A stretch of DNA of 64,000 bases from JASHSH01 sp036490215. GTDB lineage: Bacteria; Pseudomonadota; Alphaproteobacteria; Rhodospirillales; Magnetospirillaceae. The notes beneath the pieces are model-generated. The model saw only the letters and a program-made list of their open reading frames with translations. It ran no database searches and had not been told where the DNA came from. Made by a program: the position numbers and the translations under genes. The stretch covers positions 9,549-73,548 of the forward strand of contig DASXEH010000054.1 of the NCBI GenBank assembly GCA_036490215.1, given 5' to 3'. This document shows, piece after piece, positions 34,768-43,256 of this stretch (its first letter is position 1; each line of letters opens with the position of its first letter).

Positions 34768-34863
34768 CGGAATCGCATCACGTAAATCGCGTAACAAAGC
34801 GTTCTGCGGCGCGCGGGCCGATCGACCTCATGCTAGCGTGAAGGCCGATACGGAGGGGGGCCT

Positions 34864-35703
34864 ATGCGCGCGCTTGTCTTCATTTTTGCTGCATTGATTT
34901 GTATGCCTGCCATGGCCGAAGAAACAACGGTGACGGTGCCGTCGGCCGATGGCACGAAGCTCACCGGCTATCTCTATCCGACACAGGCGAAAGGGCCGAA
35001 CCCGGCGGTGGTGTTGATGCATGGCTGCGGCGGGATGATCAACAAGCTGGGCGAGCCGGATAAGCGCAACCGGACCTGGGCCGCGCTGTTCAACGCGCAA
35101 GGCTACACGGTGCTGGCGCTCGACAGTTTCGGCGCGCGCGGCATCAAAAGTCAGTGTGCTGCGGCCGATTTCGATTCCTCGATCTATGCGACCCGCGCCA
35201 AGGATGCCTATGGCGCGCTGCTCTGGTTGCAGGCGCGGCCCGATATCGCGCCCAATCGCATCGCTTTGATGGGCTGGTCACAGGGCGGCGGCGTGGTGTT
35301 GCACACGATTGCCAAGAACAATCCCAGCCGGCCCGCCACACTGCCCAATGGCGATTTCCGCGCCGCCGTTGCGTTCTATCCCGGCAGTTGCTCCGAGCGG
35401 TGGCTGGGCGATTGGAGCCCCGCGATTCCGCTGCATGTGTTCCAAGGAGAGGCCGATGTGTGGACGCCGGCGGCGCCGTGCAAAGCGGTGATGGACGACG
35501 TTGCCGCCAAGGGCGCGCCGGTCGCGATGACGATCTATCCCGGCGCTTATCACGATTTCGATTGGCCCGGCATGAAGCTGCACGAAGCGCCGGCGTTTCG
35601 CACCAAGAGCGGCGCGGTTCCGATCCAGGGCGAGAATCTCGACGCGGAAGCCGCGGCCCACAAAGCCGTGCCGGAGTTTCTCGCGGCACGGATGGGGCAG
35701 TAA
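34864..35703 (+). CDS. Secreted dienelactone-hydrolase-family alpha/beta hydrolase
   Basis: This 279-residue protein has a signal peptide (MRALVFIFAALICMPAMA), so it is periplasmic or secreted. The hydrolase core shows VVLMHGCGGM (oxyanion region), the nucleophile elbow ALMGWSQGGGV with Ser rather than the Cys of classical dienelactone hydrolases, and the catalytic His in GAYHDFDWPG. The acid is probably the Asp in FQGEADVWTP. The substrate is unknown. A GGAGGGGGGCCT ribosome site precedes the ATG. Confidence 0.88.
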   Translation: MRALVFIFAALICMPAMAEETTVTVPSADGTKLTGYLYPTQAKGPNPAVVLMHGCGGMINKLGEPDKRNRTWAALFNAQGYTVLALDSFGARGIKSQCAAADFDSSIYATRAKDAYGALLWLQARPDIAPNRIALMGWSQGGGVVLHTIAKNNPSRPATLPNGDFRAAVAFYPGSCSERWLGDWSPAIPLHVFQGEADVWTPAAPCKAVMDDVAAKGAPVAMTIYPGAYHDFDWPGMKLHEAPAFRTKSGAVPIQGENLDAEAAAHKAVPEFLAARMGQ

Positions 35704-35717
35704 GCCCCCTTCCAATT

Positions 35718-35799
35718 CGTCATCACCGGGCTTGTCCCGGTGATCCACGTCTTCCCTGTTTTAAGGCGTGGATGCTCGGCACAAGGCCGAGCATGACGC
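35718..35799. repeat. Paired REP-like palindromes between two hydrolase genes
   Basis: CATCACCGGG-cttg-TCCCGGTGATG-like and GATGCTCGGC-acaag-GCCGAGCATG palindromes face each other, bounded by CGTCAT and ATGACG. This is the same outer-palindrome class as at 9531 and 9680. It lies between convergent stops and may terminate both genes. Confidence 0.75.
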
Positions 35800-35809
35800 A
35801 ACAATAGGA

Positions 35810-36673
35810 TCACTCACCCCGCACGAAGTTCAGCAGGTCCTGCGTGAAGCGCTGGCGATGGGTCAGTGCGATGCCGTGCGGTGCGCCTTCATAGATGCGC
35901 AATTCGCAGTCGGGGATCGCCGCCGCCAGCATGCGTCCCGTTTGGTCGAGCGGTGCGACCTCGTCGGCGTCGCCTTGCAGGATCAGCGTCGGAACGGCGA
36001 TGTCCTTCAATCGCTCCATATGGTCATCGAGCACGACGGCGCGCTGGAACGCAACGCCGGCCTTGGGCGAGGCGCTCAAGAACATGTTTTCCACCCAGCG
36101 GGCCATCGCCGGCGAAACCAGATCGTTATAGCCGGTGAACAGGGGCAGGCCTGCGGCGATACAGGCCGGCCGATCTTGTTCCAGTGCGGCGATGAAGCCA
36201 TCGATCATCGCGGAATCGCTGCTGACCGGCGAGATCGGGCTCGTCACCAAAAGCCGCGCGACGCGTTCGGTGCCGTAGCGCGAGAGGTAGTGGATCGCCT
36301 CGCCGCTGCCCATCGAATAGCCGACCAGCGTCACGTCATGCAGGTCGAGCTGTTCGATGAGCGAAGCCAGATCGGCGGCCAGTGTCGCGAAATCGTAGCC
36401 ATGGCCGGGATCGTCCGAGCGGCCATGGCCGCGCCGGTCGAAGGCGATGCAGCGCAGGCCTTGATTGCTCAGTGCTGTGAGCTGGTATTCCCAGATATCG
36501 GCATTGAGCCCCCAGGGATGGCAGAACACGATGGGCGAACCCGTGCCCCAGTCGCGATAGAACAGCTGCGTTCCGTCTTCGGTCTCGACGAACGAGCCCC
36601 GCGTTGCCCGGCGCGGCTTCGTGGCGTGGCCGGCGTTGCTCGACTGAGCGATGGCGATATCGATCGATGTCAT
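35810..36673 (-). CDS. Alpha/beta hydrolase, non-heme chloroperoxidase-like
   Basis: This 287-residue hydrolase has oxyanion region IVFCHPWGLNADIW, the motif IAFDRRGHGRSDDPGHGYDF, nucleophile elbow LVGYSMGSGEA, the acid in LQGDADEVAP and His in GAPHGIALTH. This pattern is typical of the cofactor-free chloroperoxidase/esterase group. The N-terminal 30 residues have no match to the core but are not a clear signal peptide. ATG 36673 has GGAGGG six bases upstream, favouring it over the open frame reaching 36715. Confidence 0.88.
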   Translation of the reverse strand: MTSIDIAIAQSSNAGHATKPRRATRGSFVETEDGTQLFYRDWGTGSPIVFCHPWGLNADIWEYQLTALSNQGLRCIAFDRRGHGRSDDPGHGYDFATLAADLASLIEQLDLHDVTLVGYSMGSGEAIHYLSRYGTERVARLLVTSPISPVSSDSAMIDGFIAALEQDRPACIAAGLPLFTGYNDLVSPAMARWVENMFLSASPKAGVAFQRAVVLDDHMERLKDIAVPTLILQGDADEVAPLDQTGRMLAAAIPDCELRIYEGAPHGIALTHRQRFTQDLLNFVRGE

Positions 36674-36761
36674 GAGTGCCCTCCTATGGTCGCGATGGGC
36701 GCCATTGGTACCCAAGACACCGCGGCGAGCCCATGACCTCGGAGGTCAAATTCCACCGGTG

Positions 36762-36890
36762 CATCATGCCCAGCCTCGTGCCGGGCGCCTACGCCTTCAA
36801 GATCTCACCACGAAGGCACGAAGGTGATGAAGGACACGAAGAAGGGATTTCTCTTCGTGCCCTTCTCTAACTTCGTGCCTTCGTGGTTAA
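36762..36890. repeat. Second copy of the composite palindrome plus CACGAAG hairpin
   Basis: A CATGCCCAGC...GCCGGGCGCC palindrome (36762-36793) is followed by hairpin arms CCACGAAGGCACGAAG (36808-36823) and CTTCGTGCCTTCGTGG (36871-36886). It has the same order and spacing as at 9531-9662, without the right-hand palindrome. It is adjacent to the 3' end of the radical-SAM gene. Confidence 0.75.
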
Positions 36891-36923
36891 TCTTTTTATT
36901 TGCCGCCCCGAGCCAATCCCGCT

Positions 36924-38108
36924 TCAGAGCGCCAAGCGGAGCTGGTCGCCGGCCTTCGGGGGCGGGGCGAAGAGGGTGGTGTTGAGCCGGCCGCTCTTTC
37001 CCGGGAAGCCCAACCGCCTGCGCGCCATCGAAAAACGCGTGGCCAGCACGCGGGCGAACTCGCCCTGGCCCTTCATGCGCACGGCCCAGGTCGCATCGTT
37101 GAGCTGGCCGTCGCGCTGCTGGCGCACCAGCGACAGCACATGCCGCGCCTTGGCGGGGTAGCGCGACTCGATCCATTCGACGAACAGATCCTTCACCTCA
37201 TAGGGCAGGCGCATCAGGATATAGGCGGCATCCAGCGCGCCGGCTTCGCGTCCCGCCGTCATGATGCGTTCCATCTCGTGATCGGTCAGCACCGGCACCA
37301 CGGGCGCCACCATGATGGTGGTGGGAATGCCCGCCGCGCTCAGCGTCCGGATCGCCTCGATGCGCTTCATCGGCACCGGCGCGCGCGGCTCCATCTCGCG
37401 GGCAATGTCGCGGTCGAGGGTGGTGACGCTGATCGCCACGCTCACCAACCCCTTCTTCGCCATCGGCACCAGGATATCGAGATCGCGCGTCACCAGATGG
37501 CTTTTGGTGGTGATGCTGAGCGGCTGGTTGAACGCGGCCAGCACCTTCAGGCAGTCGCGGAAGATGCCGAGCTTGTTCTCGGCCGGCTGATAGGGATCGG
37601 TGTTGGTGCCCACCGCCAGGTGCTCGCACACATAGCCGGGTTTGCGCAGCTCGGCATCGAGCAGTTGAGCGGCATTAGGCCGGGCGATGATCTTGGTCTC
37701 GAAGTCGAGCCCGGGCGACAGGCCGAGGAACGCATGGCCCGGCCGGGCAAAACAATAAATGCAGCCGTGCTCACAGCCTCGATAGGGATTGATCGATTGG
37801 CCGAAGGGAATGTCGGGCGAGGCGTTGCGGGCGATGATGCTCTTGGCCGGCTGCAGCGCGATCTCGGTCCGCGGATCGGGCGGCAGTTCGGCCAGCGCCT
37901 CGGCCTCGCCTTCGGGCGTCGACCAGCCGTCGTCGATCGCCACCGTATCGAGCGTGTCGAAGCGCGGCTTGGGGTTCGACACGGCGCCTCGCGCCTTCGG
38001 GGGATTCGAAACGGCGCCGCGCGCCCTCGGCTGAGACAGCCCGGTAGAGCTGCCTCCCTTGCCTGCTGGGGGGCGCCGCGACGGGGTAGTGGGGAAGCGG
38101 GCGACCAT
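36924..38108 (-). CDS. PA0069/SplB-like radical SAM protein
   Basis: This protein of about 394 residues has the radical-SAM triad CEHGCIYC in the stretch NPYRGCEHGCIYCFARPGH, a hallmark of the PA0069/Rv2578c family related to spore photoproduct lyase. Further family landmarks are VGTNTDPYQPAE, LSITTKSHLVTRDLDIL and APVVPVLTDHEME. It probably works on nucleic acid, but its reaction is unknown. The N-terminal 45 residues are low-complexity, with the near-repeat RARGAVSNP/KARGAVSNP. ATG 38108 is preferred; the open frame continues upstream across the parS site, reading FHVKH there. Confidence 0.88.
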   Translation of the reverse strand: MVARFPTTPSRRPPAGKGGSSTGLSQPRARGAVSNPPKARGAVSNPKPRFDTLDTVAIDDGWSTPEGEAEALAELPPDPRTEIALQPAKSIIARNASPDIPFGQSINPYRGCEHGCIYCFARPGHAFLGLSPGLDFETKIIARPNAAQLLDAELRKPGYVCEHLAVGTNTDPYQPAENKLGIFRDCLKVLAAFNQPLSITTKSHLVTRDLDILVPMAKKGLVSVAISVTTLDRDIAREMEPRAPVPMKRIEAIRTLSAAGIPTTIMVAPVVPVLTDHEMERIMTAGREAGALDAAYILMRLPYEVKDLFVEWIESRYPAKARHVLSLVRQQRDGQLNDATWAVRMKGQGEFARVLATRFSMARRRLGFPGKSGRLNTTLFAPPPKAGDQLRLAL

Positions 38109-38124
38109 AGCCCCGCGACTATAA

Positions 38125-38140
38125 TGTTTCACGTGAAACA
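38125..38140. other. parS: parS centromere site (ParB binding)
   Basis: TGTTTCACGTGAAACA is a perfect 16-bp palindrome identical to the consensus parS bound by chromosomal ParB. Such sites cluster close to the replication origin in most bacteria, including Caulobacter. It lies 16 bases upstream of the radical-SAM start, in the spacer between that gene and the octad-repeat gene. parA and parB are not in this window, and no second site was noticed. Confidence 0.88.
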
Positions 38141-38405
38141 AAACAAGAACATTTTGCAGAGCCAATCGTTTATAGGCGGCATAGGCGCGGAACCAAACGG
38201 AACGAAATTCCGCCCGTTTCTGCGCCTTATCAGCCCGTTCCATTTTGGTTGTCGTCCCATATCCTGTGTCGCCCGTCACACAGCAACTTGAATTTCTCTA
38301 AGGTAGATCAAGACCTTCCGGTGATCACAATCACAGACACCGCATCTAAAATGCATGTTCTATGCAGCGCATAAATCATCATTAGTCGCTAGGGGCACAA
38401 GAAAC

Positions 38406-41400
38406 GTGACGACAATGATTGAGGACCTGAGTCCGACCCAGATCGCCGCTCTGACGGCCACTGACCTCGCGTCTTATACGACGACGGATTTCGCTTCGCT
38501 GGCCGCGACCCAGATCGCAGGCTTCACCGACGCGCAGCTGAATGAAATCGCCGCGTCCGATCTCGACGCGCTGTGGTCGCAGCTCTCTTCCGCGCAACTG
38601 GGCGGCATGACGGCGACGGCGCTGAACGCGCTGCCCGTGACCGATTTCACTTTGATGACCGGGACGCAGCTCGCTTCGCTCTCGGTCGCGGCGCTCAACG
38701 GCCTTTCGTCGTTCAATCTGTCGTGCCTGCCGCAGGAAAATCTGCCGTCGCTGACGGCGACGCAACTTGCCGGGCTGACGGCCACCACGTTCAATGGCCT
38801 CAACGACTACGCCCTGCAGAGTCTGACTGCGACCCAGCTTCAGTCGCTTTCGCTCGCGCAGATCAACGGCCTCGATCAGACTCATCTTTCCTACCTCACG
38901 GGAGCCGTACAGGCGATCCAGGCGTTTACCGTGACGCAGTTGAACGGGCTGAACGCGACGACGCTGCGTGCATTGGCGGACTATGGCCAGCTGAGCCCGA
39001 CGCAGATTGCCGGGCTGAGCACCGCGGCGCTCGACACGCTGGGCTCGACGTGGCTCAGCGGGCTTCTCGCGCCTTCGATGCAGGCCCTGACGGTCACGCA
39101 GCTGAACAATATCTCGGCGACCGTGTGGGCTACGGCGCTCGATACCCCGACCACGCAGGTGATGACGACGACTCAAGTCGCCGGTCTCGCGGTCAATACC
39201 CTGAACGAGATGTCGGTCTATGACACCGGTTCGTTCACGACGACGCAGATGGCGGCGCTGAGCGATGCGCAACTGAACGGCCTCAACGCCGCCCACATCG
39301 ATCACATCACGCCGGCCGAAGTGGTCGGGCTGACCACCACGCAGATCGTCGGATTGACCACCGCCACGCTCAATGCCTTGGCGAATGTTCTGAGCGATTT
39401 CTCGGCGACGCAGCTCGCGGCGCTGACGCCGACCCAACTCAAGGGCCTGTCGGCTTATAGCCTGCTGCAGATCAAGGATGACGTCGCATCGAGTCAGGTC
39501 AGCAATGTCGGTGCGACGGCGCTCAATACGCTGTTCGGCGGCGAAGACGTCGATGAGCCAGCCACCTTCATCCAGGCGCTGACCGCGGCGCAGCTCAACA
39601 GTCTCAGCACCTCAAGCCTCGCCAATTTCGGCACCGACGAGATCCAGGACCTGACGGTGACGCAGCTGCGCGGCCTCTCGGTGGCGACCGTTGCCGGCTT
39701 GGTCGACGGCCATCCGACAGCCCTGCTGCCGTCCCAAATCGCTGCGTTGTCCACGACGCAGCTGGCCGGGCTGACCGCCGCCAATGTGGTGACGATGGCC
39801 GATGCCAATCCCTCGGCGCTGACGGTGACGCAGATCGCGCATCTGACGACCGGCGAGATCAACGCGCTGGGTCCGACCTTTGTCAACTTGTTGAGCGACA
39901 CCCAGATCGACGCACTGACCGTGGCACAGCTCAACGGGATCAGCGGCAGCGCGTGGGGCGCGACCGCGCTCAACACGCCAACCATGCAGGCTTTTACGGC
40001 GACCCAGATCGCCGGCCTGTCGATCACCGACCTCAACAACATGCCGTCCGACGATCTCGGTTCGCTGACGCCGGCTCAGTTCGCCGCACTGTCGGTCAAA
40101 CAACTCAATGGCCTCAACGCTACAGCCATCGGCGAGATCACGCCCGATGAAATAGCCGGCGCCACAGTGACGCAGATCGCCGGTTTGACGGCGACCCAGC
40201 TCAACGGCTTGGCGAATGTGCTCAGCGATCTGACGGCCACCCAACTGGCCGCATTGACGCCGACACAGATGAAAGGCCTGACCGATACGAGCCTGCTCAA
40301 CATCGCGCTGCCGATGACGGTCAAACAGATTCAGGGTTTAAGCGCAGCCACCTTGAACCAGTTGATCGGCGTCGACACGGTCGATGAGCCAGCCACCTTC
40401 ATCCAGGCGCTGACGATCACGCAGCTCAAAGCGTTGAGCGTAACCAGCCTGGCCGCGCTGGGCACTGACGAGGCCCAGGATTTCACCAAGACCCAGTTGT
40501 CCGGTTTGACCGCCTCGGCGTTGAACAATCTCGCTCCGGCCGATCTCGCGGCGCTGTCGGCGACACAGATCATTTGCCTGACCGTCGCCCAACTTAATGC
40601 CATGACGGTGACGCAACTCTCATCGCTGACCGCGGCTGAGGTCGAATCGTTTACCGTGACTCAGCTTAAGGGTTTGTCGGCGACGACGCTCAACGCGCTC
40701 GGGCCGACCAATCTCGCGGCGCTCGCGGCGACACAGATCGCCATACTGGCAGCGACACAACTCAACGGGCTCAGCCTCACCAATATCTCCGCCTTCACGA
40801 CGGACGAGGCGGCGGCGCTGACCAAGGCGCAGGTGGCCGCGCTGACGGTAACTACACTCAACGGACTCGGCGCTGCCAATCTGGATGTCTTCTCGACGAC
40901 CCAGATCGGCGCGCTCTCGGTTGCCCAGTTGAATGGGCTGAACGCGACCAGCCTCTCGGGATTGACCACGGGCGAAGTGGCGGAACTGACCAAGGTTCAG
41001 GCCGATGGGCTGAACGCCACCGCGCTCAACGGTCTCGGGACAGCGAATCTCGATGCGATTCCGGCGACGGTGATCGCGTCGCTGTCGGCGGCGCAGTTGA
41101 ACGGACTCGGCGTCACCAACCTTCCCAATCTGACGGTGGGACAGGTGGCTGCGTTCACCGCCGCACAGCTCAACGGGCTGACGGCGACCAGCCTGGTGGG
41201 CTTCACCACGGCGATGGATCAAGCGCTGACGACGACTCAGATCGCCGGCATGACGCCGACCGCGTTCGACCGGCTGGGCTTCACCAATATCGACGTGCTC
41301 AGCCTCACGCAGATCGCCGCCGTCACCAAGGGCGACATCGCCACGTTCACGGCCACAGTCGCCGGTTCGCTCGCCGATACCCAGACCGCGGCGTTGAGCG

Positions 41401-41750
41401 CGGCGCAGATCGGCGCGCTGACCGTGCCGGCACTGGCCAGCCTCGATCCGAACGCCATCGCGCTGCTGGCGGCGGCCCAGCTAACCGGCCTGTCGGCGGT
41501 GCAGATCCATGGCTTCACCGTGACGCAGGTGACGGCGCTGACTGCCTCGGCCTTGGCCTCGCTGTCGGCGGGCCAATTCGCCGCGCTCTCGACCACCGAT
41601 CTCGGCAACCTGACCACGGATCAAGTGGCCGCGCCGCTTTCGCTGACCGATCTCAAGGCGCTGAGCAAAACCCAGCTTCTGGCCTTCACCAGCACCCAAC
41701 TCGCGGCGATGCCGACCGCTCAGCAGAGCTACATCACCCTTCACGCGTGA
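38406..41750 (+). CDS. Giant octapeptide-repeat protein of unknown function
   Basis: This protein of about 1,114 residues is almost entirely built from an eight-residue unit, roughly (L/F)-(T/S)-x-T-Q-(L/I)-x-(G/A), for example LTATQLAG and LSLAQING. Hydrophobic residues fall at positions 1 and 6 of each unit over more than a hundred units. Thr, Ala, Leu, Gln and Asn dominate; Lys and Arg are rare and only one Cys is evident. Two longer blocks, each ending in DEPATFIQAL and about 840 bp apart (39,550 and 40,385), show segmental duplication. No signal peptide, membrane span or RTX nonapeptide is seen. A regular solenoid used for adhesion, scaffolding or binding is an inference. GTG 38406 follows AGGGG; ATG 38355 and ATG 38415 are alternatives. 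Confidence 0.75.
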   Translation: MTTMIEDLSPTQIAALTATDLASYTTTDFASLAATQIAGFTDAQLNEIAASDLDALWSQLSSAQLGGMTATALNALPVTDFTLMTGTQLASLSVAALNGLSSFNLSCLPQENLPSLTATQLAGLTATTFNGLNDYALQSLTATQLQSLSLAQINGLDQTHLSYLTGAVQAIQAFTVTQLNGLNATTLRALADYGQLSPTQIAGLSTAALDTLGSTWLSGLLAPSMQALTVTQLNNISATVWATALDTPTTQVMTTTQVAGLAVNTLNEMSVYDTGSFTTTQMAALSDAQLNGLNAAHIDHITPAEVVGLTTTQIVGLTTATLNALANVLSDFSATQLAALTPTQLKGLSAYSLLQIKDDVASSQVSNVGATALNTLFGGEDVDEPATFIQALTAAQLNSLSTSSLANFGTDEIQDLTVTQLRGLSVATVAGLVDGHPTALLPSQIAALSTTQLAGLTAANVVTMADANPSALTVTQIAHLTTGEINALGPTFVNLLSDTQIDALTVAQLNGISGSAWGATALNTPTMQAFTATQIAGLSITDLNNMPSDDLGSLTPAQFAALSVKQLNGLNATAIGEITPDEIAGATVTQIAGLTATQLNGLANVLSDLTATQLAALTPTQMKGLTDTSLLNIALPMTVKQIQGLSAATLNQLIGVDTVDEPATFIQALTITQLKALSVTSLAALGTDEAQDFTKTQLSGLTASALNNLAPADLAALSATQIICLTVAQLNAMTVTQLSSLTAAEVESFTVTQLKGLSATTLNALGPTNLAALAATQIAILAATQLNGLSLTNISAFTTDEAAALTKAQVAALTVTTLNGLGAANLDVFSTTQIGALSVAQLNGLNATSLSGLTTGEVAELTKVQADGLNATALNGLGTANLDAIPATVIASLSAAQLNGLGVTNLPNLTVGQVAAFTAAQLNGLTATSLVGFTTAMDQALTTTQIAGMTPTAFDRLGFTNIDVLSLTQIAAVTKGDIATFTATVAGSLADTQTAALSAAQIGALTVPALASLDPNAIALLAAAQLTGLSAVQIHGFTVTQVTALTASALASLSAGQFAALSTTDLGNLTTDQVAAPLSLTDLKALSKTQLLAFTSTQLAAMPTAQQSYITLHA

Positions 41751-41907
41751 TCGGGCTGCGGCAATAGGGGCGTTAAATCAATGGGTTGGGGCAGAATGCC
41801 CCGCTCGATCTTCCCCTCTTTGCCGCGACCGCCATCTGTGCTCAATTGGCCGCCCCAACAGTCATACAAATACATTTGGCAAATAGAAAGCGGGCGGAGA
41901 TCACGGC

Positions 41908-42843
41908 ATGAGCAAGCATCGCGTTGGCGTCATTGGGCTGGGCAAGATCGCGCAGGATCAGCATCTGCCGGTGATCGCGAAGAACCCGGCCTTCGAGCTG
42001 ATCGCGACCTCAAGCACGCGTGGGCTGAAAGCGCCGGGTGCACGCGACGCGTTCAAGCATCACGCCGATCTGCTCAAGCTTGCCGATGTCGACGCTGTGG
42101 CGATCTGCACACCGCCGCAGGTGCGTCACCGCATCGCGCGCGAGGCGCTGGAGGCGGGCAAGCATGTGATGCTGGAAAAGCCGCCGGCCGCAACCACCGC
42201 CGAGCTCACCGATCTCGAACGCATCGCCAAAAAGAAGAACCTGGTGCTCTTCACCACCTGGCATTCGCAATACAACGCCGCTGTCGATGACGCGAAGGCC
42301 TTCCTCACCTCGCGCACGATCAAGTCGATGCTGGTGACGTGGAAAGAAAGCGTGCGCAAATGGCATCCCGGTCAGGCGTGGATCTGGGAGGCGGGCGGCT
42401 TCGGCGTGTTCGATCCGGGCATCAACGCGCTCTCGATCGTCACCAAGATCATGCCCGAGCCGGTGTTCATCACCGCAGCCGATCTGTCGTTCCCGTCGAA
42501 CTGTCAGTCGCCGATCGCTGCCAATCTCGATCTCACCTCGGGCCGCGACGATCAGAAGCTGCGCTGCGAATTCGATTGGCGCGAAGCCGCCGGCGAGAAC
42601 TGGAACATTGCCATCGAGACCCATGACGGTAAGAAAGTGAATCTGCTCAAGGGCGGCACGGTCCTCGAGATCGACGGCAAGCGTGTGAAGGAAAACAAGT
42701 CCGAGGAATACGAAGGCATCTACGAACGGTTCGATGGCTTGCTCACCAAGAAGCAAAGCGCGGTCGAGTACGAGCCCTTCCAACTGGTCGCCGACGCCTT
42801 CATGCTCGGCAAGCGCCTGACGGTCGAAGCCTTCCACGAATAA
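41908..42843 (+). CDS. Gfo/Idh/MocA sugar dehydrogenase (L-arabinose / D-galactose 1-dehydrogenase-like)
   Basis: This 311-residue NAD(P)-dependent enzyme has Rossmann start VGVIGLGKIAQDQHLPVIA, catalytic EKPPAA (Glu-Lys-Pro), and a central KWHPGQAWIWEAGGFGVFD then PGINALSIVT stretch. That stretch closely resembles L-arabinose 1-dehydrogenase of Azospirillum and D-galactose 1-dehydrogenase of Pseudomonas. It would oxidise an aldose to its lactone. It carries no signal peptide and is cytoplasmic. With the aldo/keto reductase and FucU genes at 22.4 kb it indicates oxidative, non-phosphorylating sugar use. Confidence 0.88.
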   Translation: MSKHRVGVIGLGKIAQDQHLPVIAKNPAFELIATSSTRGLKAPGARDAFKHHADLLKLADVDAVAICTPPQVRHRIAREALEAGKHVMLEKPPAATTAELTDLERIAKKKNLVLFTTWHSQYNAAVDDAKAFLTSRTIKSMLVTWKESVRKWHPGQAWIWEAGGFGVFDPGINALSIVTKIMPEPVFITAADLSFPSNCQSPIAANLDLTSGRDDQKLRCEFDWREAAGENWNIAIETHDGKKVNLLKGGTVLEIDGKRVKENKSEEYEGIYERFDGLLTKKQSAVEYEPFQLVADAFMLGKRLTVEAFHE

Positions 42844-42991
42844 AGCGGAGAGGGGCCTAACGGGGGCTTAGGGCGCGGTCACAGAAATGTGACCCGCTTC
42901 CTGCGGCTGCGGGCCCCGCCCATCCACATTGCAGCCGCAATCCTCCCTATCCTGAGGGGCAACAAATGCCCGCAACGGAGCGGAGGCTCGC

Positions 42992-43216
42992 ATGAACAAA
43001 CTCGCGGCAATCGGCGCCATTCTCGTCGTTCTCGGTATCGTCGGTCTGGCGGTGCCATGGTTCACCACGACCGACACCAAGGACGTGGCCAATATCGGCA
43101 ATCTGCATGTGCAGGCGCAGGAACAGCACCAGCACTCGATTCCGCCGATGGCTGCGGGTGCTGTGCTGGTGGTGGGGATCGTCGTGCTGGGCGGCGGACT
43201 CTTCCGCCGGACTTGA
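42992..43216 (+). CDS. Small two-helix membrane protein (DUF3185-like)
   Basis: This 74-residue protein has two hydrophobic segments (AAIGAILVVLGIVGLAVPWF and MAAGAVLVVGIVVLGGGLF) joined by a polar His/Gln-rich loop, IGNLHVQAQEQHQHSI. The layout matches DUF3185-type small membrane proteins. The function is unknown. GGAGGCTCGC precedes the ATG as ribosome site. Confidence 0.75.
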   Translation: MNKLAAIGAILVVLGIVGLAVPWFTTTDTKDVANIGNLHVQAQEQHQHSIPPMAAGAVLVVGIVVLGGGLFRRT

Positions 43217-43256
43217 GCGACGGTTCCGTCGCGCGGCGCAGTTTGCCGCGCTGGCC

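Noticed and set aside
38124..38291. Short plus-strand gene starting at the parS site (MFHVKQ...)
   Set aside because: The start merely reflects the parS sequence; the 55-codon frame lacks a ribosome site and lies antisense to the upstream part of the radical-SAM frame.
38406..41750. CRISPR or satellite array
   Set aside because: The periodicity is in codons of a continuous reading frame (24 bp) with varied DNA sequence, not identical repeats with unique spacers.
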